Source: an uncultured Ruminiclostridium sp. (lineage in GTDB: Bacteria; Bacillota; Clostridia; Oscillospirales; Ruminococcaceae). Taken from it: DNA of 40,866 bases. The stretch lies in the NCBI GenBank assembly GCA_944386545.1, contig CALXBK010000014.1, forward strand, positions 1 to 40,866, written 5' to 3'. The notes below the pieces were generated by a model, which saw nothing but the letters and a program-made list of their open reading frames with translations, did no database searches and was not told where the DNA came from. Position numbers and translations under genes: made by a program. Position 1 is the stretch's first letter, and every line of letters starts with the position of its first letter. Shown here piece after piece: positions 15,582 through 23,434 of this stretch.

Positions 15582-16985
15582 ATGAAGAAAAGAATTTTAG
15601 CGGCTGTACTGGCTTCTGCTTCCATTCTTGGTGCAGTAGCAGGCTGCCAGAGCACAGCTACATCTTCTACTGACAGCGGAACCAGCTCAACATCTGGTAC
15701 CAGCTCAACTGGAAGCGATGTTGGTTCAAGCACAAGCGAAGGAGAAAGCGACGTAACAAGTGAGAAGTTCACTCTTGCTGATGGCGAAGGCAATCATCTC
15801 GTAATCGCTGCATGGAACGAAGAGTTCAAGAACTACTTTGAGACTTACATCAAGGACAGACTTCCCGATGGCGTTACTTATGAATTTGTTATCACTGAGA
15901 ACAAGGATAACAAATATCAGAACAAGCTCGACGAAGACCTTCCCAACAATGAAACAGCAGAAAAGAAGATTGATATGTTCCTCTTTGAGGCTGACTACGC
16001 TCTTAAGTATGTAAACAGCGACTTTACACTTGATGTTAAGGATCTCGGCATTACCGATGATGATATTTCCGGTATGTACCAGTACACCAAGGACGTTTGC
16101 ACCAGCTCTTCCGGCGCACTCAAGGGTCTTTCTTGGCAGGCTACTCCCGGTCTGTTCGCTTACAAGCGTTCTATCGCTAAGGACGTTCTCGGAACAGACG
16201 ATCCCACTAAGGTACAGGAAGCTCTCTCTGACTGGACAAAGTTTGACGAAGTAGCTGCTAAGGCTAAGGAAAAGGGTTACTTCATGCTCTCCGGTTACGA
16301 TGATTCTTACAGAACCTTCTCCAACAACGTTTCAGCTCCTTGGGTAAATGAGAACAACGAAATCATCATTGATGATAACATCATGAAGTGGGTTGATCAG
16401 ACCAAGACCTACACTGAGAACGGTTACAACAACAAGACTTCTCTTTGGGCTGATGCTTGGTCAGCTGACCAGAAGAAGGATGGTAAGGTATTCGGCTTCT
16501 TCTACTCCACATGGGGTATCAACTTCACTCTCGCAGGTAACTGCCCTGAGAAAGGTGAATACGCTGTATGCTACGGTCCTCAGTCTTACTTCTGGGGCGG
16601 TTCTTGGCTCGCAGGTGCTAAGGGCACAGACAACCCCAAGCTCGTTGGTGATGTTATGAGAGCGTTCTGTTGCGACGCTGAATTCGGTAAGAAATTCACA
16701 AGCGAAACTCAGGACTACTACAACAATGCTGATGCTATGAACGAGCTTGCAGCTACTGATTTCCAGTCTGCTTACCTCGGTGGTCAGAACCATATCGCTC
16801 TCTTCGCAGAGACAGCTCCCAAGATCGACATGAGCAAGATCTCCGTTTTCGACCAGGGTCTTAACGAGAAGTTCCAGGGCGCTATGAAGGAATACTTTGA
16901 CGGCACAGTTGATAAGGATACTGCACTCAACAACTTCTACGAGAATGCAATTACCCTCTATCCTGAGCTCAAGCGTCCCGCGTAA
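15582..16985 (+). CDS. Sugar ABC transporter substrate-binding lipoprotein
   Basis: 467 residues. Signal peptide with lipobox AVAGC, lipid-anchored Cys at residue 22, then a Ser/Thr-rich linker (to about residue 55) typical of surface binding proteins. The rest resembles family 1 extracellular solute-binding proteins for oligosaccharides: a LVIAAWNEEFKNYFE strand near the start, and aromatic-rich segments such as PGLFAYKRSIAK and YFWGGSWLAGAKGTDN. ATG at 15582 with GGAGGAAT. Codon choice is strongly biased (AAG, CTC, TTC, GAC) compared with neighbours, implying very high expression. The ligand cannot be read from sequence. First gene of a three-gene transporter operon with no ATPase gene, so a shared MsmK-like ATPase elsewhere is assumed. 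Confidence 0.9.
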   Translation: MKKRILAAVLASASILGAVAGCQSTATSSTDSGTSSTSGTSSTGSDVGSSTSEGESDVTSEKFTLADGEGNHLVIAAWNEEFKNYFETYIKDRLPDGVTYEFVITENKDNKYQNKLDEDLPNNETAEKKIDMFLFEADYALKYVNSDFTLDVKDLGITDDDISGMYQYTKDVCTSSSGALKGLSWQATPGLFAYKRSIAKDVLGTDDPTKVQEALSDWTKFDEVAAKAKEKGYFMLSGYDDSYRTFSNNVSAPWVNENNEIIIDDNIMKWVDQTKTYTENGYNNKTSLWADAWSADQKKDGKVFGFFYSTWGINFTLAGNCPEKGEYAVCYGPQSYFWGGSWLAGAKGTDNPKLVGDVMRAFCCDAEFGKKFTSETQDYYNNADAMNELAATDFQSAYLGGQNHIALFAETAPKIDMSKISVFDQGLNEKFQGAMKEYFDGTVDKDTALNNFYENAITLYPELKRPA

Positions 16986-17029
16986 TGTTGGATTAAACAC
17001 TAATTTGACAGTTTAATACAAACCTTCAT

Positions 17030-17109
17030 CTTGACTGCGGGTTCATTGAATTCGCAGTCAAGTATGTTAATGGGGCGAATTGCATGGATTCGCACCGTTA
17101 ACATGCTTG
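17030..17109 (+). promoter_or_regulatory. Two strong hairpins between binding protein and permease genes
   Basis: Hairpin 1 pairs CTTGACTGCG (17030-17039) with CGCAGTCAAG (17053-17062), a perfect 10-bp stem. Hairpin 2 pairs CAAGTATGTTAA (17059-17070) with TTAACATGCTTG (17098-17109), with one G-U pair, and an inner GCGAAT/ATTCGC stem. An alternative outer stem CTTCATCTT (17024-17032) with AAGATGAAG (17118-17126) would close both as a branched structure. There is no T-run, so this is likely an mRNA-stabilising or attenuating structure that keeps binding-protein levels above permease levels. Confidence 0.65.
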
Positions 17110-17154
17110 ACTTAGCCAAGATGAAGAATGCGATAATACAAAGAGGTGCATCAC

Positions 17155-18132
17155 ATGGCTGATATTACAGTAAATAATACCGGACCGGTTGTCGCTAAAG
17201 CTAAAAAAGGGAAAATAGGAAAATACAAGAAGTGGGGCTATATCTTCATGATTCCCTTTGTTGTAGTTTTCCTTATTTTTCAGGCGTGGCCGTTAATTCA
17301 GACCTTCTATTACAGCATTTTTGATTATTTCTGGTCACAGGGCCAGTTAAAATTCATCGGACCGGAATTCTGCGGTTTCGATAACTTTGTTGCCTTATTT
17401 ACAGGCAATGTAAGTATTTGGGCTCTTACATATAACACCATGATTATGTGGGTACTCGGCTTTGTACCTCAGATAATCATATCGCTTCTTTTTGCATATT
17501 GGTTTACCAATATCAGATTGCGTTTAAAATGCCTCGGCTTCTTCAAGACGGTTATGTATATGCCTAACCTGATAATGGCTTCCGCATTTTCAATGTTGAT
17601 ATTCTCTCTGTTCTCGGATATCGGCCCTGTAAATAACATTATTACTTCGATAACCGGCGGTGAACCCTTCCGTTTCCTTTCCTACACGGGAAGTACAATG
17701 GGACTGGTTGCAATGATGAACTTCATCATGTGGTTCGGTAATACAACCATTCTGCTTATGGCGGCTATGATGGGTATCAACGAATCTGTTATTGAAGCGG
17801 CAGAAATTGACGGTGCTAACAGCTCCCAAATCTTCTGGAAAATTACTCTTCCTCTCATCAGACCTATACTTGTTTACGTTATGATTACCTCCCTTATCGG
17901 TGGTCTTCAGATGTTCGATGTACCGCAGATTCTTACTGACGGTATGGGCGGTCCTAACAACTCCACCAAGACGCTTATCATGTATCTTAACCAGCATATT
18001 GCTGCTAAGAACTATGGTATGGCAGGTGCGCTCTCCGTGCTTATCTTTGTTATCTGTGCGGTTCTGAGCTTTATAGTATATTACTTCTTCGCTTCTGACA
18101 GAGACCAGAAGAAATTGAAGAAAAGGGGGTAA
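17155..18132 (+). CDS. Sugar ABC transporter permease (MalF-like)
   Basis: 325 residues in the cytoplasmic membrane. Six hydrophobic segments: the first at ~30-50 (YIFMIPFVVVFLIFQAWPL), the last near the C-terminus (LSVLIFVICAVLSFIVYYFF). The EAA loop that contacts the ATPase is clear: IEAAEIDGANSSQIFWKI followed by TLPLIRP. ATG at 17155 is preferred because AGAGGTG sits six to ten bases upstream; a GTG nine bases earlier overlaps that site. Followed after six bases by the second permease. Together with the binding protein it forms a carbohydrate importer of the CUT1 type. Confidence 0.9.
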   Translation: MADITVNNTGPVVAKAKKGKIGKYKKWGYIFMIPFVVVFLIFQAWPLIQTFYYSIFDYFWSQGQLKFIGPEFCGFDNFVALFTGNVSIWALTYNTMIMWVLGFVPQIIISLLFAYWFTNIRLRLKCLGFFKTVMYMPNLIMASAFSMLIFSLFSDIGPVNNIITSITGGEPFRFLSYTGSTMGLVAMMNFIMWFGNTTILLMAAMMGINESVIEAAEIDGANSSQIFWKITLPLIRPILVYVMITSLIGGLQMFDVPQILTDGMGGPNNSTKTLIMYLNQHIAAKNYGMAGALSVLIFVICAVLSFIVYYFFASDRDQKKLKKRG

Positions 18133-18138
18133 CGGAGC

Positions 18139-19047
18139 ATGAGTAGAGATAGAAAGCTGGAGCATACCTCAGCACTCCAGCAAACCAGAATTGATCCGAA
18201 TATGAAGGCAGGCCCCGGATTATTTATTCACAGAATGGTTTGCTACATTGTGCTTACTCTTTTTGCGATATTGTGTCTGTTCTTCTTCTACATTCTGATT
18301 GTAAATGCTACAAGAGAACATTATGATATTCAGAGTGGCTTCTCGTTCTTTCCGGGTACGCATTTTGTAGAGAACTTTATAAATGCAACCTCTAATGCAA
18401 CAATTCCTGTTGTATACGGTGTAATTAACAGCCTTATCGTAGCAACTCTTACTGCTGTGCTGTCTGTTTATTTCTCAGCTATGACAGCATATGCAATCCA
18501 TGTATATGATTTCAAGGGTAAGAATTTCATTTTTAACTTTATATTGCTCATAATGACAATTCCTACACAGATTTCCGCTGTCGGCTTCTTCAGTATGTGT
18601 ACCGACTGGGGACTGAGAGACAGTTACATACCTCTTATCGTTCCTGCAATAGCGGCTCCTTCCGTGTTCTTCTTCATGAAGCAATATATGCAAAGCTCGT
18701 TGCCGCTTGATATTGTAGAAGCTGCAAGAATTGACGGTTCGGGAGAGTTCCGTACCTTTAATACCATTGTGCTTCCCATGTTAAAGCCCGCACTTGCGGT
18801 ACAGGCAATATTCAGCTTTGTAACCTCTTGGAACAACTACTTCATTCCTTCACTCATCATTGATACTTCTTACAAGAAGACAATGCCTATAATGATAGCA
18901 CAGCTTCGTTCGGCAGACTTCCTTAAGTTTGATATGGGACAGGTTTATATGTTTATCTTCATTGCGATCATACCTGTAGTTATCGTTTACTTCTGCCTTT
19001 CTAAGTTTATCATTGCCGGCGTTTCTATCGGCGGCGTTAAGGAATAA
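18139..19047 (+). CDS. Sugar ABC transporter permease (MalG-like)
   Basis: 302 residues, with six predicted membrane segments beginning with MVCYIVLTLFAILCLFFFYI after a ~35-residue polar N-terminus. EAA loop: VEAARIDGSGEFRTFNTI then VLPMLKP. It ends IAGVSIGGVKE, a C-terminal tail common in MalG-type CUT1 permeases. ATG at 18139 with CGGAG close upstream. Partner of the preceding MalF-like protein. The operon ends here with a strong terminator; neither an ATPase nor a glycoside hydrolase follows. Confidence 0.9.
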   Translation: MSRDRKLEHTSALQQTRIDPNMKAGPGLFIHRMVCYIVLTLFAILCLFFFYILIVNATREHYDIQSGFSFFPGTHFVENFINATSNATIPVVYGVINSLIVATLTAVLSVYFSAMTAYAIHVYDFKGKNFIFNFILLIMTIPTQISAVGFFSMCTDWGLRDSYIPLIVPAIAAPSVFFFMKQYMQSSLPLDIVEAARIDGSGEFRTFNTIVLPMLKPALAVQAIFSFVTSWNNYFIPSLIIDTSYKKTMPIMIAQLRSADFLKFDMGQVYMFIFIAIIPVVIVYFCLSKFIIAGVSIGGVKE

Positions 19048-19072
19048 TAAAATTATTTGGGTTAATGATATA

Positions 19073-19112
19073 AAAATAGAACGGTGTCGGTTTCCGGCAC
19101 CGTTCTATTTTT
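19073..19112 (+). terminator. Strong terminator of the sugar transporter operon
   Basis: Stem AAAATAGAACGGTGTCGG pairs with CCGGCACCGTTCTATTTT around a TTT loop with one G-U pair, followed by more T. Symmetrical A- and T-runs could stop transcription from both sides. Confidence 0.9.
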
Positions 19113-19119
19113 GGAAAAG

Positions 19120-19211
19120 GGCTCTTTGTCAATAGTTGGGGTAAAAAGTGGCTCTATAATAAATATTTGGCTACCCCAATATTTATTATAAAGCCTATTT
19201 ATTTTAGAGCC
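19120..19211. repeat. Palindromic MITE-like repeat, copy 2, with transposon-like end
   Basis: Begins GGCTCTTTGTCAATAG then TTGGGGTA. The core 19150-19211 contains nested inverted repeats: GGCTCTATAATAAATA (19150-19165) can pair with TATTTATTTTAGAGCC (19196-19211, one mismatch), and also with an inner arm ending TTATTATAAAGCC. The block 19166-19203 repeats 109-146. The GGCTCTTTGTCAA end resembles ISL3-family terminal repeats as I recall them, so this may be an internally deleted element. It lies between convergent genes. Confidence 0.55.
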
Positions 19212-19225
19212 TGGAAAAGAATAAT

Positions 19226-19241
19226 GCCGGATTGCTCCGGC
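19226..19241. terminator. Short GC hairpin between convergent genes
   Basis: GCCGGA-TTGC-TCCGGC, followed on the plus strand by GTTTTG. It lies 20 bases beyond the glycosyltransferase stop codon and may serve as a terminator for either side. Confidence 0.5.
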
Positions 19242-19260
19242 GTTTTGTTATATAATTTGT

Positions 19261-20220
19261 TTATTCCTTGTTTATAAATTTATCTATAACATATTTAGGA
19301 CGGGCTTTAACCTCGGTGTAGATTTTACCGATATACTCTCCGACAATACCGAGAGCCATAATCTGAAGACCGCTTAAAAACCATATTGAGCACATAAGCG
19401 AGCTCCAGCCTGCCTGCGTATTGCCAAGACAGTTCTGAACGATTGTATAAATTATCATTCCTACGCTGACAAGGAATACGAGAAATCCGACAATCGTAAC
19501 AAGTCTTATCGGCTTTATCGAAAAGCTCGTTATACCGTCAAAGGCGAAGGCAAGCATTTTTTTGAGAGGGTATTTTGACTCACCTGCAAAGCGTTCGCTT
19601 CTCTCATAATAAACTATATCGCTCTTGAAGCCAATCTGCTTTACTATTCCGCGTAAAAAAAGATTAACCTCCTTAAACTGCGCCAATGCTTCGAGAGCGC
19701 GCTTTGATATTAGCCTGTAATCAGCATGGTTATCAATAATGTCAACGCCGAGCAGCCGCATAAGCTTGTAGAACATTCCTGCCGTGCCTCTTTTGAACAC
19801 GGTATCCTTTTTCCTTGACGAGCGTACGCCGTAGACAATGTCACACCCTTCGTGATACTTGTCAACAAACTTGTCCACCACATTGATGTCATCCTGTAAA
19901 TCTGCGTCCATAGAAATAGATATGTCTGCGTGCTCCTTTGCGGTCATAAGACCTGCAACGAGGGCATTCTGATGTCCCTTGTTACGCGACAGCTTCAGCC
20001 CCGAAAACAAATCGTCGCTTTCATGAAGCTGTTCAATGATTTCCCAGGTGCGGTCGCTGCTTCCGTCGTCCACAAACATAACCCTGCTTCTATCTGAGAC
20101 TTTGCCGCCCGAAATAAGCTCTGTCATTTTCTCCTTAAGCCGCTTTGAGGTTTCGGGAAGCACCTCCTCCTCGTTGTAGCAGGGAACTACTATATAAAGA
20201 ATGTCGTTATATTCCGCCAT
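19261..20220 (-). CDS. Glycosyltransferase family 2, polyprenyl-phosphate type
   Basis: 319 residues. GT-A domain in residues 1-~230: IVVPCYNEEEVLPE, MFVDDGSSDRTWEI, LSRNKGHQNALVAG and the metal-binding SMDADLQDD. Two C-terminal membrane segments follow (~233-260 and ~272-300). This layout is that of GtrB/DPM1-like enzymes that move a sugar from a nucleotide donor to undecaprenyl phosphate for cell-surface polymer decoration. ATG at 20220 with GAAAGGA upstream. Transcribed alone from the promoter at 20259-20287; no flippase or acceptor-side transferase is adjacent, so the sugar and final polymer are unknown. Confidence 0.88.
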   Translation of the reverse strand: MAEYNDILYIVVPCYNEEEVLPETSKRLKEKMTELISGGKVSDRSRVMFVDDGSSDRTWEIIEQLHESDDLFSGLKLSRNKGHQNALVAGLMTAKEHADISISMDADLQDDINVVDKFVDKYHEGCDIVYGVRSSRKKDTVFKRGTAGMFYKLMRLLGVDIIDNHADYRLISKRALEALAQFKEVNLFLRGIVKQIGFKSDIVYYERSERFAGESKYPLKKMLAFAFDGITSFSIKPIRLVTIVGFLVFLVSVGMIIYTIVQNCLGNTQAGWSSLMCSIWFLSGLQIMALGIVGEYIGKIYTEVKARPKYVIDKFINKE

Positions 20221-20258
20221 TTTATTTTTCCTTTCGGTTTTTCTCGTTTCCTTATCAT

Positions 20259-20287
20259 AGTATACTCTATTTTTGTAATTTTGTAAA
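20259..20287 (-). promoter_or_regulatory. Promoter of the glycosyltransferase gene
   Basis: Minus strand TTTACA (20282-20287), 17-nt spacer, TATACT (20259-20264). Confidence 0.55.
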
Positions 20288-20525
20288 GGAAAATTTATGA
20301 AAACTCCGTGAAACTTATTTTCTTTAGCCTAAAAACTCTTTTTCAGCACGTTTTTATCAAAAGCTCTTTCTTCTGACAGTTTTATCAGTCATAATTCCTG
20401 TTTGTCCGAATATAATATTACGGTGTGCATAAAAATTGATGTAATAAAAAAGCAGAGGTTACATTTTAATGGAAATATTTTGTGTAAAAATTACTTAAAA
20501 ACCTTGTGAACTTTTACAAATAGAC

Positions 20526-20554
20526 TTGATTTTCATAGTTTTTTATGGTAAAAT
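20526..20554 (+). promoter_or_regulatory. Promoter of the GGDEF-EAL gene
   Basis: TTGATT (20526-20531), 17-nt spacer, TAAAAT (20549-20554), leaving a leader of about 90 nt. Confidence 0.6.
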
Positions 20555-20650
20555 TAAATAAAATATTACTGATGTACAATGCTAAACTCCAAAAGCTTTA
20601 TGTCAACTCACATAAACGCTTAAATAATTGCTTTCAAGGAGGCGAAAAAG

Positions 20651-23209
20651 GTGCAGCTTGACACCAACAATCAAAAATTTATAAGCATAGCAATAGACTT
20701 TTCACGGGGTTTTCCGTTTACGATAAATGTCGGAGAAGAAAACGAGCGTACCTATCCGTCGTTGCTTGAGCTTCTCAATCCTGATGATATTCCGCCCATT
20801 ACCGAAATGTTTACCGACGCTTCCGACAAGGAAAATTCGGTGTTCGAGGCTCATGCGCGTTTCATGGTAAACGGAGAGTATCACTGGTTTTTCCTTTCCT
20901 GTAAGGGTAAGCTCGGAGAATTTGGAAAGATAATACGCTTTGAGGGAATAATGTGCGATGTTTCCACCTACATTGAAACATCGGGAGAAGATCCCGTATA
21001 CAAGGAATTTCGCAGACGGCATAACATAAGATTTACCAAGCTCAAAAGGGAAGGCGTTCCCGCTTTAGCTGAGGTGCTTGACGTCCAGTACCTCACGGGA
21101 ATACAAAAGCCGTTTGCCCAGCCTCAGCTATATTCGGGAATTTTTGATGCTGAAGGAAAGCTGATATGCACACCCGGCGACCAGCAAAAACAGCTTAAGC
21201 CCGATGATTTTGCCTACCAGAAAAAGAAGAATATCCGTATTAATCACGTTTTGTCGGGAAGCTGGGTTCTGTGCGCCAAAACTCAGTCACTGCTTGACGA
21301 GAATTTACAGCTTTGGGAAACCCTCGTTCAGACCGTCTCCCGTATGGCTAACGCCTTTGTTGCCGTTCTTAATGAAATGGATAACTCTCAGAACGCAAAC
21401 AAGATGTTAGGTCAGAATATCGAGGAGCAGATACTTCTCAACAATATCTATGCGATTATCATGCAGAGTAAATCTCCGGATATTGCCCGCAATTCCGTTA
21501 TGGAGCTTATCGGCGATTACTTCTCCCTTGACAGGATAGAAATACTCAGCTGTGACACCTTTGAGAGCGAGCTTTGCTGGTGCAGGGATTACGGCCACCG
21601 CACCCTTGCGGGAATACCCCATGATGAGCTTTACGCCGAATACCGCCGTATTTGCTCCAAGCTGTCCTTTACATCATCTTATTTTTCAGACAGCGAGGAA
21701 AACGGATTATTGCCGCTGGGTGTAAAATCCTTTGCTGTGTTTGAGCTTGTCAATTCAGGAAGTATTGACAGCATGATATTTTATCAGACGCTTAAATCCG
21801 AGCATGTATGGACTCAGCGTGAGCGCAAGCAGTTAAGAAATATCTCGCAGATTATCTCCTCTCTAATGATGCGCTGTGAAACACAGCAGAAGCTTGAAGA
21901 ATCCCAAAATCGTATGCAGCAGCTTGCCTTTTACGATGTCATCTATCAGATACCGAACAGAGTAAGGCTAAATAAGGATATGTCTGAGCTTCTGCAAAAC
22001 GGCGCTTCGGGTGCGCTGATTGCCTTCAAGGTTACAAACACAAGGGCGCTTTCAGCGGTATACGGCCATACTTACACCGACTCGATGCTCCGCAGTATTG
22101 CTCATTATCTTGAGGAGCTCCCCGTAAAGGATGTATCCGTTTACTACTTTGCAAACGCCATCTTTATGATAAATCTGCCGGGCTACTGTGCCGATGACGC
22201 AAAGAGCTTTGTGGAAACGCTTATCAAACGCTTTTCCGAGCCTTGGAGATTTGGCGACAGCGAACACACCGTACATTGCAGCATGGGTATTGCCCTTTAT
22301 CCTCAGAACGGCAAAACCGCCGAGGAAATTTGCAGGGCGGCTTTTACCGCAAGCTACCGCGCAAGGGAGTTCAAGCAGAACAGCTACACCTTCTATACTG
22401 CCGCGCTTGAGCGTACAAAGCTGTTTGCGGCAAACCTTGAAAATCACATCAAGGAATGTGTATCAAACTGTATGAGGGGCTTTTCACTACTGTTCCAGCC
22501 TGCCTTTAACGCCGACGACGGAAGTGTGTGCGCCTGCGAGAGCCTTGTGCACTGGAATGATCCGCAGTACGGCAATATTCCCAATTCAACGCTTATACCA
22601 ATGGCGGAGAATTTAGGACTTACTCACCTTATCGACGGATGGGTACTTAAACAGTCCTGTCTGTTTGCACAGAAGATAAGAGAAAGCGGGCTTGAGGATT
22701 TCCAGATTTGTGTGAACCTCACGGCGGGTGAGCCGCAGTCCTCCGAGATACTCTATCTTGTGCAGAATGCGCTTGACGAAAGCGGACTTGACGCGGGTGC
22801 CTTGGTGCTTGAAATACCCGTAAAATCCAATATCTTTTACAGCGATACGGCGCATATCCTCAACGACCTTAAAAATATGGGAGTTAAGGTTGCCGTTGAC
22901 CGCTACGGAACGGAGAACATCTCGCTCAAGGTGCTTAAAAACTCCTTTGTTGATATAGTCAACGTTCCCTGCTCGCTGATTTCATCCTTTGAGGATGATT
23001 TTGACAGAGAGCTTGCCGAGTCGATAATCACTCTTGCCCGTTGCCGCAATCTTCTTATCAGTATAAAGGGTATTGAGGATGAAAAGCAGTTCAGAGCCGT
23101 GCAAAGCTACTGCATAGACAGGGTACAGGGCTATTACTGTTCACGTCCTCTTTCACAGAACGAGGTATTTGAATTGCTTGCAAGCTCTGTCGGAATACAG
23201 GCGCAATAA
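20651..23209 (+). CDS. PAS-(GAF-like)-GGDEF-EAL protein, both catalytic domains degenerate
   Basis: 852 residues, cytoplasmic (no membrane segments). GTG start at 20651 with AGGAGG eight bases upstream. A PAS-like sensor lies at ~10-115, a second sensor-like segment at ~130-240, a GAF-like region at ~255-410, then GGDEF (~425-595) and EAL (~605-845) domains. At the GGDEF site (~residue 497) the sequence is YFANAIFM, so diguanylate cyclase activity is not expected. In the EAL domain the motif is ESL, the DDFGTG loop is DRYGTE, KID has become NVP, and AEGVE has become IKGIE; FQP and DRVQGYYCSRPL remain. Metal-binding and catalytic residues are lost, so it is probably a c-di-GMP receptor or protein-interaction regulator. 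Single gene with promoter and terminator. Confidence 0.85.
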   Translation: MQLDTNNQKFISIAIDFSRGFPFTINVGEENERTYPSLLELLNPDDIPPITEMFTDASDKENSVFEAHARFMVNGEYHWFFLSCKGKLGEFGKIIRFEGIMCDVSTYIETSGEDPVYKEFRRRHNIRFTKLKREGVPALAEVLDVQYLTGIQKPFAQPQLYSGIFDAEGKLICTPGDQQKQLKPDDFAYQKKKNIRINHVLSGSWVLCAKTQSLLDENLQLWETLVQTVSRMANAFVAVLNEMDNSQNANKMLGQNIEEQILLNNIYAIIMQSKSPDIARNSVMELIGDYFSLDRIEILSCDTFESELCWCRDYGHRTLAGIPHDELYAEYRRICSKLSFTSSYFSDSEENGLLPLGVKSFAVFELVNSGSIDSMIFYQTLKSEHVWTQRERKQLRNISQIISSLMMRCETQQKLEESQNRMQQLAFYDVIYQIPNRVRLNKDMSELLQNGASGALIAFKVTNTRALSAVYGHTYTDSMLRSIAHYLEELPVKDVSVYYFANAIFMINLPGYCADDAKSFVETLIKRFSEPWRFGDSEHTVHCSMGIALYPQNGKTAEEICRAAFTASYRAREFKQNSYTFYTAALERTKLFAANLENHIKECVSNCMRGFSLLFQPAFNADDGSVCACESLVHWNDPQYGNIPNSTLIPMAENLGLTHLIDGWVLKQSCLFAQKIRESGLEDFQICVNLTAGEPQSSEILYLVQNALDESGLDAGALVLEIPVKSNIFYSDTAHILNDLKNMGVKVAVDRYGTENISLKVLKNSFVDIVNVPCSLISSFEDDFDRELAESIITLARCRNLLISIKGIEDEKQFRAVQSYCIDRVQGYYCSRPLSQNEVFELLASSVGIQAQ

Positions 23210-23221
23210 AACACGATTGTA

Positions 23222-23261
23222 AAAAAAGCTGAAGATTTTTTATCGGATCTTCAGCTTTTTT
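23222..23261 (+). terminator. Terminator after the GGDEF-EAL gene
   Basis: AAAAAGCTGAAGAT pairs with ATCTTCAGCTTTTT around an ~11-nt loop, followed by a T-run. Starts 12 bases past the stop codon. Confidence 0.9.
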
Positions 23262-23311
23262 GTCTTTTCTTTGCAAAAATTATGTAAAAGAAGTTTTTGT
23301 TGAAAATTCCC

Positions 23312-23340
23312 TTGAAAAATGCGATGATTAGGTTTATAAT
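23312..23340 (+). promoter_or_regulatory. Promoter of the SEDS gene
   Basis: TTGAAA (23312-23317), 17-nt spacer, TATAAT (23335-23340). It precedes a ~90-nt leader with a CGGAAG/CTTCCG hairpin. Confidence 0.7.
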
Positions 23341-23434
23341 AATATTAATTGGCGTTATACAATCAGCTCGGAAGAAAGCTTCCGCTTTTACACAACACAG
23401 TGTTAAAACCGAAAAACAACGGGTTTATTAAATT

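Larger units (their letters stand above)
20221..20650. promoter_or_regulatory. Divergent intergenic region, glycosyltransferase / GGDEF-EAL gene
   Basis: About 430 AT-rich bases holding two promoters facing away from each other (20259-20287 minus, 20526-20554 plus). No c-di-GMP riboswitch consensus and no small gene was recognised in the remaining ~240 bases. Confidence 0.5.

Noticed and set aside
20280..20650. c-di-GMP riboswitch before the GGDEF-EAL gene
   Set aside because: No GEMM-I or GEMM-II core sequence is present in this AT-rich stretch.
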